A DNA stretch of 64,000 nucleotides from Streptomyces rapamycinicus NRRL 5491. Lineage in GTDB: Bacteria > Actinomycetota > Actinomycetes > Streptomycetales > Streptomycetaceae. Where the stretch lies: contig NZ_CP085193.1 in assembly GCF_024298965.1 (NCBI RefSeq), positions 9,424,001-9,488,000 of the forward strand, given 5' to 3'. A model generated the notes under the pieces. That model was not told the origin of the DNA. It did no database searches and was given only the letters and a program-made list of their open reading frames with translations. The translations under genes and the position numbers were made by a program. Shown here piece by piece: positions 45,226 through 56,235 of the stretch (its first letter is position 1; every line of letters begins with the position of its first letter).

Positions 45226-45398
45226 TCGCGCTGGTGGCCGTGGTCGCGGTGATGTTGCTGTGGGCGGCGTGCGGGGGATCGCCCGCAGAGGGCGGTCACC
45301 TCGTGAGGAGCGTGACCCGTTCCGGGCCTCCCCTTACAGGAGTCTTACGCGTTCCCGGCAGGGCCGCGGGCCGCCCGGCGGCCTCCTACGGTGACCGG

Positions 45399-46079
45399 AT
45401 GAGATCCCTCCGTGCCCTTCGTACGATCGCACCGGTGACGGCCGCTCCGCTGCTGCTTGCCACCGCCGGTCTGGTGCATCCCCGGCATCTGACAGCGGCG
45501 ACAGCCGGCCACTGGGCCGGACTGCACATTGCCCTGCTGCCCGTCTTCCCCTTCCTGGCGGTGGGCTTGTTGGTCCCGCTGTGGGGGCGGCCGCACCGGA
45601 ACGGGGAAGGGGCTCTGACGGTGCTCGCCTGGGCAGGATGTCTCTGTTATGCCACGTACTACTCCGGGCTCGACGCGGTGGCGGGGATCTCCGCAGGGAC
45701 GGTGGTGGACCATGGTGTCCACGGGGCGGCCGGGGGGCTGTTCCGAACTGGGGGCGAGTTGGGCCGGGTGGGCGTGCACGCGTTGGCCGTGGCCGCTGTC
45801 GCCACGTGCGCGGCGCTCTGGCGCCGGCATGGGGCACGGGTGCTGCCGGGCACCGTGGTCCTGCTGGCCGCCTGCTGGTCGTTCTTGGACAGTCACATCT
45901 TCTGGCCCCGGGGGGTGTTCACGATGCTCGGCTTCGCCGTGGGCTTCGTCCTGCTGACGCTGGCTGCTCCCCGCAGAGGGAAGACCGTGTCCACAGCCGG
46001 ATCGAAGACGATCTGTCCCGGACTTCCGCGTAGAGGACTTGGGCAAGGAACGCGACCAGGCTGGTCTCGCCACTCGTGA
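45399..46079 (+). CDS. Integral membrane protein of unknown function
   Basis: 226 aa from ATG at 45399; the frame is open upstream but that part belongs to the preceding fragments. Six or seven hydrophobic helices, e.g. IAPVTAAPLLLATAGLV, LLPVFPFLAVGLLVPLW, LGRVGVHALAVAAVATCAAL and VLPGTVVLLAACWSFL. A His-containing HPRHLTAATAGHWAGLH segment near the N-terminus is typical of small actinobacterial membrane proteins of unknown function. The last ~30 residues after LTLAAPRRG look unstructured. No enzyme motif recognised. Confidence 0.65.
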   Translation: MRSLRALRTIAPVTAAPLLLATAGLVHPRHLTAATAGHWAGLHIALLPVFPFLAVGLLVPLWGRPHRNGEGALTVLAWAGCLCYATYYSGLDAVAGISAGTVVDHGVHGAAGGLFRTGGELGRVGVHALAVAAVATCAALWRRHGARVLPGTVVLLAACWSFLDSHIFWPRGVFTMLGFAVGFVLLTLAAPRRGKTVSTAGSKTICPGLPRRGLGQGTRPGWSRHS

Positions 46080-46135
46080 CAGCACGCGATTGAAATGGAC
46101 TTGTCGGGCGGGAGGGAGAGCTGGCTGCGCGCGCG

Positions 46136-46315
46136 TCACGGTATACCGCCTGCGTACACGCGTTCCCGTTCCGTACGAAGCTCGACCAGTCGCGCGTAGC
46201 CGTCGGCCAGCGTACGGTCGTCGGCGAGGTCGGGGCGACCCACGGCAGCCATGAGCCGACCGAGACGTTGCTGGAGTTGCCGGCGATCATCACAGACTGT
46301 GCCCTTGCCTGTGCG
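46136..46315 (-). pseudogene. Unidentified gene fragment cut by an IS
   Basis: A minus frame (QLQQRLGRLMAAVGRPDLAD, then LADGYARLVELRTERERV) ends in a stop at 46136 and starts at the edge of the IS at 46316. It has coding-like codon use, but I cannot name the family from about 50 residues. Confidence 0.3.
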
Positions 46316-47474
46316 TGCCGGAATCTATGTCACCCCTATGCGACCTGCGAGTATTCGTGGATGAGGCCGCTGAGTCGATCGCGTCGGGAGATGCGGGTTT
46401 TGCCAGTGGCGATAATTGGTTCGGACTCGGTGAGTCGGCCTGGCGCCCGTTGTCCGAGGGGTCGATGCGGCCGGTGACTGTTGTAGTGCTCCGTGTACTC
46501 GTCGAGGACGAGGCGGAGGTGCCGTTCTCCGGTGATCAGGATGCGGTCGGTTGCCTCGTGTCGGCATGATCCGATCCAGCGTTCGGCGATGGCGTTCATC
46601 CGTGGCACAGCGGGCAGTGTGGGGATGACGCGTACGCCGGCTGCTTGGAAGACGGCTTCGAAGCTGTCGGTGAAGTAGGCGCCGCGGTCCCGGATGAGGA
46701 ACTTGATCGACTCTGCGCGGTCGCCCAGGTCCATGAGGTAGTTCCGGGCTTGCTGGGTGATCCAGGGGCTGGTCGGGTGTCGAGTGATGCCGGCGATGTG
46801 CATGCGGCGGGCGCCATGGTGGATGAAGAACAACGCGAACCAGCGCCGCAAGAGGACGGTGTCGATGTGGAAGAGGTCGGTGGCCACGATGGCGGAGAGC
46901 TGCGCTGTGAGGAAAGCAGCCCATGAGCGGTCCGCGCGTTGCGGTGATGGGTCGGTCCCAGCCTTCTTCAGTATCTCCCAGACGGTGGAGGCGCCGACCT
47001 TGCGTCCCAGACCAAGCGGTTCGCCGTGGATCCGTCGATATCCCCACCCCGGGTTCTCCCGCGCGAGGCGCAGGACCAGGCGCCGCAGTGCTTCCGGCTT
47101 CGGAGGTCGGCTCGGGCGGCGGTGTGGATAGGTCCACTTCCGGGCGATGAGGCGTGCGTGCCGTCGTAGGACCGACCGTGGAGTGACCAGCAATGCAGTG
47201 TCGGTGAAGGTCGGCTTGCCCACCTGACGCTGCGGGACCAGCAGTTGGTGCCGGAGCACCAGGATCTCGACGACCTTATTCTCTGTCGCTCATCGGTAGG
47301 AGACGTAGGAACGACAGGGCGTTGGTCGCGGTGAGGTAGGCCAGGCGCAGCAGCACAACAGATCATGATGCCGCCGGGGTCCCGCGCAGGTGCAGACCCT
47401 GGGGGTGAACGTCGAGGAGAACCAAAGATCCGTGATCAGGCTGTCGACCTGCGTGGATGATGTATCGGCACCCG
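46316..47474 (-). mobile_element. Degraded IS3-like insertion sequence (copy 3 type)
   Basis: The right end, read on the minus strand, begins GCGGGTGCCGATACATCATC, very close to the end of the IS at 12751. The left end GTGCCGGAATCTATGTCACC resembles the ends of copies 1 and 2. The transposase inside is broken, so this is an older relative of both types. Confidence 0.7.
46336..47259 (-). pseudogene. IS3-like transposase, frameshifted and internally deleted
   Basis: 307 residues remain open: NPGWGYRRIHGEPLGLG, ATDLFHID, IRDRGAYFTD, NAIAERW and HYNSHRPHRPLGQ. Compared with the other copies, about 23 residues are missing after GKPTFTD. The true start region (LRLLPMSDRE near 47290) is separated by an extra T that creates TAA (GAATAAGG instead of GAAAAGG). 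Confidence 0.8.
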
Positions 47475-47761
47475 CACTGGGCCAGGGACCCGTCGTAACC
47501 GGCGCAACCGCCGAAGGGAGCTGATGCGGTCCTCGTCGATTGCTGGGCTTCTTCTGACGTGATCCGTTGCCGACCTTCCGCCCGGCGGGAAACGATGTCA
47601 GTGTTTCGTAAGAGCTCGACCGATGAGAGATCTGCCAATCCCCCCTAGGGTGTTGATCGGAACCGCTGGTTCAACGTTGCGGGCCGTCACAAGTCCTTTT
47701 GTGTCGTCTGTGAGCTGCGGAACCGGAACCCAAGACCACTCAACACTCGAATGGGGTAGCC
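47475..47761. other. Intergenic region upstream of the aquaporin gene
   Basis: No gene recognised. The stretch 47640-47761 is AT-richer than its surroundings and should contain the promoter. No clear -10/-35 pair was picked out with confidence. Confidence 0.3.
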
Positions 47762-48466
47762 TTGCGTAAACCGTTGGCTGAATTCATCGGCGCGTTATTC
47801 CTGGTTTTCACCATCACCGCGACAGTACTGTCCAATGCGGCCCTCGCGCCCTTGGCGATTGGCGCGTCCCTCATGGTGATGGTGTACGCCGGAGGCCATG
47901 TCTCGGGTGCTCACTTCAACCCGGCTGTCACGCTCGGCGTCTTCGTGAGAGGCCGCATCAAGGGCCGTGAGGCCATGGCTTACGTGGTGGCACAGGTGGC
48001 GGGCGGACTGGTGGGAGGACTGATCGGTCGCTGGGTCGTCGATCCGGATGAGGTGACAGCCGTCTCCTTGTCGGGGCATCAGATCGGAGCAGCGCTCGTA
48101 GCGGAAGCACTTTTGACCTTCATGCTGGCCTACGTGGTTCTCAATGTCGCCACCAGCAGCGACCACCCGCAGAATTCCTTCTACGGCTTGGCCATTGGTT
48201 TTACGGTCCTCGCAGGTGCGGTGGCAGTGGGGGGCGTATCAGGAGGGGTCTTCAACCCGGCTGTTGCCGTGGGCGGTTCTGTGGCCGGATTGTTCTCCTG
48301 GTCGTCGCTGTGGGTATATCTCATAGCTCAAGGTGTCGGCGGTACACTCGCGGGCTTCGTTTTTCTCGCGCTGAACCCTGATGAGCGCGAGACGCCACGG
48401 GCAGAGCCGGACACGGCGGAGCGTGACGTCGATGCGCCGGGCACAGGAGCCCCCGCTCGGACCTGA
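47762..48466 (+). CDS. Aquaporin/glycerol facilitator (MIP family)
   Basis: 234 aa with TTG start at 47762 (next start choices would remove the first helix). Six helices and both NPA pore loops: GAHFNPAVTLGVF and GGVFNPAVAVGG. The first helix has the family AEFIGALFLVF motif. The tail after VFLALNPDE is hydrophilic. It forms a water or small-solute channel in the cytoplasmic membrane. A KatG gene lies downstream; aquaporins can also conduct hydrogen peroxide, but co-function here is speculation. Confidence 0.9.
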   Translation: MRKPLAEFIGALFLVFTITATVLSNAALAPLAIGASLMVMVYAGGHVSGAHFNPAVTLGVFVRGRIKGREAMAYVVAQVAGGLVGGLIGRWVVDPDEVTAVSLSGHQIGAALVAEALLTFMLAYVVLNVATSSDHPQNSFYGLAIGFTVLAGAVAVGGVSGGVFNPAVAVGGSVAGLFSWSSLWVYLIAQGVGGTLAGFVFLALNPDERETPRAEPDTAERDVDAPGTGAPART

Positions 48467-48476
48467 TTTCTCACCA

Positions 48477-48537
48477 CCTCCGAGCGGAGGTCGCTCCGCT
48501 GGTGCCCTGAGGCCCCACGCGCCCCGGGTGCGTGGGG
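48477..48537 (+). terminator. Hairpins after the aquaporin gene
   Basis: CCTCCG-AG-CGGAGG at 48477-48490 and CCCCACGC with GCGTGGGG at 48513-48537 (8-bp stem, 9-base loop). GC-rich hairpins without a T run, as common for Streptomyces terminators. The rest of 48467-48780 has no gene, and no Fur-type box was found. Confidence 0.5.
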
Positions 48538-48669
48538 GAACGGCGAAGACCGACAGGGACAGTACTGGTTCCCGCCAGCCGCTTCTACCAGCGAGCACCG
48601 GTCTCCACGGCACGCTCGTGAAGAACAGTCCTCCGCCTGCGTCACCGGACGGTGTTCGCCGGCCACTGA

Positions 48670-50997
<2,328 letters not shown>

Positions 50998-51059
50998 CCG
51001 GACGCCGTCCGGGTCGGCCGGTGCGTCACCGGCCGACCTGGACAGGCCGCCGAGGCGAT

Positions 51060-52232
51060 CGGGTCGACGTATGTTGGCCAGCAGAAGGAGAAGGCGCAGT
51101 TGACCAGGATCTGGTGGCGGCGGATGGCGCGGTCGGAGCGGACCTGGAAGTCGGCCCAGTCGAGTTCGTCCTTGATCTGTTTGTAGCTCTGCTCGATCCA
51201 GGGCCGCAGTCCGTAGAGACGGACGATCTCGACCAGGTCGGCCGGCGGATGCGGGCTGGTGGCGGCGTGGGGTGCGTCGGGGTGGGGCAGGTTGGTGGCC
51301 AGGTACCAGGTGGCCTTCTCCGGCAGGCCGGCCGGGTCGGTGGTGGCCACGACCAGCCGGCAGGGTGAGTCGGGACCGTAGCCGCCCAGGCGGGCATCGG
51401 CGGCCCACCAGGTCTCGGTGTGCCCGTCGCGGAAGTGACGCTCCACGGGTGTCCAGTCGCCGGGACGCTTGGCATCCTTCCAGGTCAGGGCGTGGGCGGC
51501 TTCGATGGGGGTGTGCGGCTGGTCGGTCCGGGCCCAGGTGCCGCGGTGCGGCTTGAGCGCGACCACGTAGGCCAGGCCGGCCGCGCGCAGTGCGAGGTAC
51601 CAGTCGTCACCGACGGAACAGGCGCAGTCGGCGACCACCGCGCGGCAGCCGAAGCCCGCCTCCTTCCCGCGGGCCGCGAGGGCGGCGGCAGCTGCGGTTT
51701 CGTGCGGAAGGCCGGATCGGTGCGGCCCCGGGGTGAAGTGGTGGGCGGGGGTGTAGGGAGTCGTGTGCAGCGGGTAGTACACGCGGCCGTCGGTCCATAC
51801 CGTGGTCACGGTGACGATGCCGTTGTCGGTCTTGCCGTACCGGCCCAGCCACTGCCGGCCGACATGCGCCGTCGCCATGCCGTCCTTGCGGTCTCCGGAG
51901 TCGTCGATCACGATGACCCCGCCGTCGTGCGGAGCCGTCGCCGGCTCCTCGCGCAGCAGCTCGAGCCGCCGGTCGTTGACCTGCTCGGCCTCCCAAGGGG
52001 ACTCCGACAGGAAGAACTGCAGCCGCTGCACCCCCGGTATCCCCGCACCCGCTACCGGCTCTGCCCCTGCCAGGCAGGTGATCGTTTTGTTCCGCTCCCG
52101 TGGTGCCGGCAGACCGGTCAGGTACTCGCGAAACCCTCGCCGCTGGGCCAGGCTGAAGAAGAGGCCGTCGAACCGGGCCGCGTAGTCCTCCAACGGCCCC
52201 GGCACGGGCGGACACGGACGGCGAGCGGTCAT
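51060..52232 (-). pseudogene. IS701-family transposase, C-terminally truncated
   Basis: Residues from MTARRPCPPV to about FSFCWPTYV are family-like: VIVIDDSGDRKDGMATAHVG (first Asp), VVADCACSVGDDW (second) and RPWIEQSYKQIKDELDWADF (Glu). The usual C-terminal ~80 residues are missing; the open frame instead runs into the region antisense to the end of katG. The break lies about 60 bp after the katG stop. Confidence 0.8.
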
Positions 52233-52323
52233 CTCCGGCCTCCGGCACGGCAGTTGACTCCTACCACCGGCCTACGACCAACCGGACCGGCCGTCAACCC
52301 ACATCACCACCGGATTTAACGAA

Positions 52324-52763
52324 CTACCGGTAGAGGACTTCGAAGTGCCCGAATCGTGCGGAGGTGACGGCATGGAAGTGGCGGGCGTCGAGGGTCGCGA
52401 TCTTGGGGGTGTCCAGGCGCTCCGCCACGGCCATGACGGAGGCGTCGGTGATACCGAGTGGGAAGTCGTGGTAGCGGCCGACGAGCTCGGCGATCCGGGG
52501 CCAGTCCGGCTCTTCGACAGGTTCGACCCGAAAGGCACCTGCGGTGATGTCTTCGATGAGGGCGAGCTCGGCCTCGGCAGCCTTCTTGGCGCCGACCGCG
52601 CGCTTGACCCTGGTGTTGATGAAATAGGAGACCTCTGCCAGGACGAGCTGGGGGATCACGAGTTCGCCGTCGAAACTCTCCAGTAGGTCGACGCAGCGGG
52701 TGTGGTCAGGGTCGTTTGCGGAGAGATAGGCGAAGACGGGCCCGCGTCGACGATCAGTTTCAC
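52324..52763 (-). pseudogene. VapC-type PIN-domain toxin, frameshifted
   Basis: GTG at 52763 overlaps the antitoxin TGA (GTGA) and begins VKLIVDAGP, the normal PIN start with the first catalytic Asp. The rest (VFAYLSANDPDHTRC, LVLAEVSYFINTR, LGITDASVMAVAERL, IATLDARHF) is in another frame. The interval is 440 bases, one short of 441, and the missing base lies in GGGCCC near 52740. In the starting frame translation stops after about 35 codons. The acidic residues (LVLAEV, ITDAS, TLDARHF) are otherwise conserved. Probably an inactive RNase toxin, unless the deletion is a sequencing error. Confidence 0.8.
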
Positions 52764-52981
52764 GCGTCGTCCGCTTCGCCACGCATGTAGGCCTTGAGGT
52801 CGCGGGCGTGGGGTGCGCTGCTGCCGGCGTGCAGCACGCCCTTGCCGCGGAGGGCGCGGATGGGACGTGAGACGACGAGTTTGGTGAGTTCTTTGGTGAC
52901 CAGCTCGTCCACGGTGATGCCCTGGGCCGCCGCCAGCTGGCGCAGGCGGGCCTCAAGGTCTTCGGGCACCTGAATCGACAT
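52760..52981 (-). CDS. VapB-type antitoxin (ribbon-helix-helix-like)
   Basis: 73 aa. SIQVPEDLEARLRQLAAAQG at the N-terminus is a DNA-binding RHH-like segment; the C-terminal KAYMRGEADDA would contact the toxin. It directly precedes and overlaps the toxin gene in the usual antitoxin-first order. It may persist as a regulator after toxin loss. Confidence 0.8.
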   Translation of the reverse strand: MSIQVPEDLEARLRQLAAAQGITVDELVTKELTKLVVSRPIRALRGKGVLHAGSSAPHARDLKAYMRGEADDA

Positions 52982-53139
52982 GCGGCCAGCATATCGCGGG
53001 GCACGCTTCGGGGGCCGTCTACAGGGCGCGCATCCGTGCGAGGCTGCCTCGAGCGGTCAGAAGAGCTTGGTACGGCTGTGTACGATCCCGAACGGATCAC
53101 TACCGTGCGCAACGAACTATCGCGGAGAGTTGCCATGCC

Positions 53140-53183
53140 GCTGGGGGTCAAGGGGTCGCAGGTTCAAATCCTGTCGTCCCGAC
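53140..53183 (+). other. att site: 3' half of tRNA-Pro(GGG), copy 2
   Basis: Exact 44-base repeat of 11904-11947. The 5' half of the tRNA is again absent: the bases before CTGGGGG are CATGCCG instead of the expected anticodon-stem strand. Its downstream side has been split by the IS481-family element at 53186. The continuation TGTTATTGCAGGTCGGAGGC appears at 54542, where it resembles the bases after copy 1. Confidence 0.75.
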
Positions 53184-53237
53184 GGTGTGATGTCGCAGGA
53201 CATCGGAATGACCCCGAACCCACGATTGGGTTCGGGG

Positions 53238-54456
53238 TCATCGTCGTTGTGGGCCGGGTGGGCGGCCGGTTGGCTGGTAGTCGCGGCTGGGGTCAATGGT
53301 CAGGTCGCGGAGGAGTTCGCCGGTGAGGGCGTTGACGATCCGGATGTCCAGGTCGTTGATCAGCATGATCACGTGGGTTCCGGTGTGGGTTCGTCCGACG
53401 CCGATGTGGTGCAGGCGTCCGGCCAGGCGGAGGGTGACGATGCCGGATTTGTCGATGCGGTCGTGGCGGATGCGGATGCGGATGCGGATGCGGATGCGGG
53501 TGTGGGTGTGGGCGTCGCGGCTTTGGGCCGGTAGGGCTTTGGGTCGGGTGGTGTAGATGGTGGCGGGGGGTGGCTCGGTGAGGCAGGGACCGGTGGGGGC
53601 GCTGGTGGTTGTAGGCGTGGGTGAACCGGTCGATGAGGGTCTGCAGGTGGGGGAGGGCGGTGGGCTGGTCGGGCTGCGCGCGGAGCCAGTTCTTCATCGT
53701 CTGCTGGAAGCGTTCGACTTTTCCGCAGGTGGTGGGGTGGTTGGGGGCGGCGTTCTTCTGGGTGATGTGCGGGCGGCGCAGTTCGTGTTCCAGGGCGTTG
53801 CGGCCGCCGCGGCCGCCTGAGAGGCGGGTGGTGAACACCATGCCGTTGTCGGTGAGGGTGGAGGCCGGGATGCCGTGCGCGGCGACGGCCTGGCGGAAGG
53901 TGTCGAGGACGATCGGGCCGGTCACCCGGGGCCGGCAGGTTACGTGCAGGGCGTAGCGGGAGCAGTCGTCCGGCCAGGTGAGGATCTCGGTGTCGGTGCC
54001 GGCTTTGTCGGCGAGGCGGTAGTGGGTGAAGTCGGCCTGCCAGGTCTCGTTGGGTAGCGCGGCCTGGAAGCGGATGTAGGACGAGCGGGGCCGTTTCCTG
54101 GGCGCGGGGACCACCAGGCCGTGGGCGGTCAGATGGCGACTGATCGTGGCCCGCGACACGCGCAGTTGGTGATGCTGTTGAAGATGCCAGGCGATCGTCT
54201 CCGGCCCGGCGTCCGGGCCCTGCTCGGTCAGCTCCTTGCGGACGCGGACGATCAGGTCGACCGTGCCTTGGTCGAGCGCGGTCGGCGAGGTCTTCGGGCG
54301 TCTGGAGCGCGGCTCGAACGCCACCTCGCCCTCGGCTCGGTAGCGGGCCACCAGACGGCTGACCCAGCCCTGCGACACCCCGTAGGCGCGAGCGACCTCG
54401 CCCTGGGTATGGCCCTCAACGACGACAGCAGTGATCACCAGACGCCTCTTCGACAT
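53238..54456 (-). pseudogene. IS481-family transposase with frameshift
   Basis: N-terminal HTH (HTQGEVARAYGVSQGWVSRL), then the rve core: WQADFTHYRL, TLTDNGMVFTT and HPTTCGKVERFQQTMK. Near 53565-53570 a run of six C (minus strand) instead of five shifts the frame. The native continuation (RIRHDRIDKSG, RTHTGTHVIMLINDLDIRIV, LRDLTIDPSRDYQP, stop at 53238) is intact in the second frame. The frame open after the shift instead reads a hexamer repeat as HP repeats. Confidence 0.82.
53466..53499 (+). repeat. GCGGAT hexamer tandem repeat, five copies
   Basis: Five perfect GCGGAT units plus a partial one inside the IS481 transposase gene. In the native frame it adds repeated Arg-Ile pairs to the ...RIRHDRID segment; in the shifted frame it codes His-Pro repeats. 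Slippage at this tract could vary the protein by two residues per unit. Confidence 0.8.
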
Positions 54457-54621
54457 CGTCAGACCTTGTCCCCAAAGTCATGCCGATGTCTTGAGACACC
54501 CCATTCCTATGTCCTGAGCGAGCACACTGTCGTCCCGACGGTGTTATTGCAGGTCGGAGGCCGTTTCCACCGGAAGGCGGGAGCGGCCTTTTCGGTTGGT
54601 GGTCGTTGGGTGGTCGTAGCG

Positions 54622-55395
54622 CTATTCCTCGCGGTCGAGCTGCTTGGCGATGGCATCGACGGCTCGGCGGGCCGCGGGCTTGGTGAGGTGGCCGTAGATG
54701 TTGGCCGTGGTGGAGATCGTGGAGTGGCGCAGGGTCTTCGAGACGATGGTCAGCTCGACGCCGTGGGTCAGCGCCAGCGTGGCGGCGAGGTGGCGCAGGT
54801 CATGGACGCTGGTGCGCGGGACGCCTGCCTGGCGGGCTAGGTAGTGGAAGTGGTTCAGGACGTACTCCGGGTGCAGCGGGCGTCCGTCTTCGCGGTGGAA
54901 GACGAATCCGCCGCCTGGGTCGCTGGGCGCGTAGCGCTCAGTATTGCGCCGGGTGAGGATGGCGTGGATGCGAGGTGAGAGGGCGACCCAGTCGCTGCTC
55001 TTGCGGGTCTTCGGGCGAGCCAGGACGAGCTTGTTGTTGTCGATCGCCGAGAGCGTCCAGCGGACGTAGACGGTGTGGGCCTTGAGGTGGACGTCGTCCC
55101 AGTGCAGGCCGAGGGCTTCGCCTTTGCGGAGGCCGGTGCCGATGAGGAACTCGATCAGGTCGGCGAAGTCCGGATCGTTCGCATGGCAGTGGTGCAGGAA
55201 GCGGATGGCCTGGGCCGGGGTCCAGATGGTGCGTTCGACGGAGGCCGGGCGGGGGATCACGGTGGGCCGGACGACGTTCGTGGGGAGTCGGTGCTGGCGG
55301 ACGGCGTTGCCGAGCGCGCTGGAGAGGGTAGCGAGGATGTGCCACACGGTGGGGCGTCCGCGGTCGGCGAAGTGGTCCTGGCTGGCGGTTGCGCA
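54622..55395 (-). pseudogene. Tyrosine-recombinase integrase, C-terminal catalytic part
   Basis: The recognisable part begins near TVWHILATLSSALGNAVRQH and contains the core-binding end, catalytic Arg in GTGLRKGEALGLHW, HDLRHLAATLAL with His and Arg, and HSTISTTANIYGHL with late His and the nucleophile Tyr. It ends 80 bp from the att side, the classic int-next-to-attP order of pSAM2-type elements inserting in tRNA-Pro. The frame continues upstream to 55596, but that part lacks the N-terminal SAM-like domain and reads through a different gene in the wrong frame. The gene is therefore N-truncated at about 55400. Confidence 0.75.
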
Positions 55396-55399
55396 TATG

Positions 55400-55940
55400 G
55401 AGGCGAGTCGCCTGCGTCGCGGCCGAAGACGCGCCAGGCCAGCGCGAGACGGCCGAAGCTGCCCAGCTTGTAGAAGTCGGCGAAGCCGCCGAGTAGGAAG
55501 GCGTGCGAGGCCAGTTGGGGACGCGCCGCCTCCTCCGCCCAGACGGGAACGCTCGCCCAGAAGCTCTGTAGATCCTTGCCGAGCAGATGGGCCCACTCCT
55601 CACTGGTCCAGGCCCAGTAGGAGCGGCCGGTCTCCGCGCACCGCAGCAGAACCACTGCGGCGGCATCCAGCCGTCCCCGCCGGCGGTGCGACGTGGCCAG
55701 CTCGTGCAGCGCGGCAGCAGCGTCGTCCAGAGGTCGCAGCAGCCGCCGGATCGCGCGCCAACCCGGGGCATCAGGATCGTGACGGGCCATCCGGCGCAGG
55801 TTGACCAGGCCCAACTCCGCGATGGCCCGCTTCTCCGCAGGCCGTACGGCGGCGGCGGTGTCATAGCGACGCGGGTCGATCGGCCACCTCCAGCGGTCGG
55901 ACGGTTCCGGGTTCGTCGAGGGCGAGACGAGCGCGGTCAC
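55400..55940 (-). pseudogene. Unrecognised integrase-like or element-encoded gene, C-terminally truncated
   Basis: Starts at GTG 55940 (GGGGAGG upstream), overlapping the stop of the upstream small gene as GTGA. About 180 residues look native: YDTAAAVRPAEKRAIAELGL, WRAIRRLLRPLDDAAAALHE, AWTSEEWAHLLGKDLQSF and FYKLGSFGRLALAWRVFGRD. This resembles the N-terminal region of large actinobacterial integrase-array proteins as I recall them, but I am not sure. After about 55410 the frame runs antisense-like into the integrase fragment, so the two genes were fused by deletion. Confidence 0.5.
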
Positions 55941-56167
55941 CGGCCAGCCTCCCCAGCGGAAACGTCCCTGGTGAGGGCCTGGATGCGCCAGGCGTGGATG
56001 TGCTCCATGCCGCGGGCGAGCTTGTCGGCCAACTCGCGGCCGGACAAGTAGATGTCGCGGGCGAAGAAACGGCCGACTCTTTCCCGCGCATGGTTCCAGG
56101 AGCCCGAGACCATGAGTCCGACCAGGGATGTGGTTCCGGATGCCGCTAGGGCGGCCAGCTCTTCCAT
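55937..56167 (-). CDS. Small helical protein of the conflict-like operon
   Basis: 76 aa from ATG at 56167 with GGAGGATATCG upstream. Sequence begins MEELAALAASGTTSLVGLMV, SGSW, then RVGRFFARDIYLSGRELADK. It contains a hydrophobic N-terminal helix with small residues and a basic amphipathic part, which could insert in or lie on the membrane. Family not recognised. Coupled by GTGA overlap to the following truncated gene. It lies 68 bp downstream of the membrane-protein gene in the same direction. Confidence 0.6.
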   Translation of the reverse strand: MEELAALAASGTTSLVGLMVSGSWNHARERVGRFFARDIYLSGRELADKLARGMEHIHAWRIQALTRDVSAGEAGR

Positions 56168-56235
56168 CGATATCCTCCAGGTATGGCCTGCGTCGTCGTG
56201 CCCATGGGAGGGGGGATGTGGGCAAAGCAACGCTC

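Larger units (their letters stand above)
53186..54526 (-). mobile_element. IS481-family insertion sequence with 15-bp target duplication
   Basis: Ends TGTGATGTCGCAGGACATCG (left) and, read on the opposite strand, TGTGCTCGCTCAGGACATAG (right) share the CAGGACAT-GGAATG core. CTGTCGTCCCGACGG occurs directly on both sides (53171-53185 and 54527-54541), a perfect 15-bp target duplication. The element inserted into the 3' end of the att copy. Confidence 0.88.

Noticed and set aside
48513..48537. CRISPR-like repeat unit (CCCCACGC ... GCGTGGGG)
   Set aside because: A single occurrence with no second copy or spacer structure; better explained as a terminator hairpin. No CRISPR array was seen in the window.
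53293..53560. A His-Pro repeat domain at the C-terminus of the IS481 transposase
   Set aside because: It results from reading the GCGGAT array in the wrong frame after a one-base shift; the normal C-terminus is present in the other frame.
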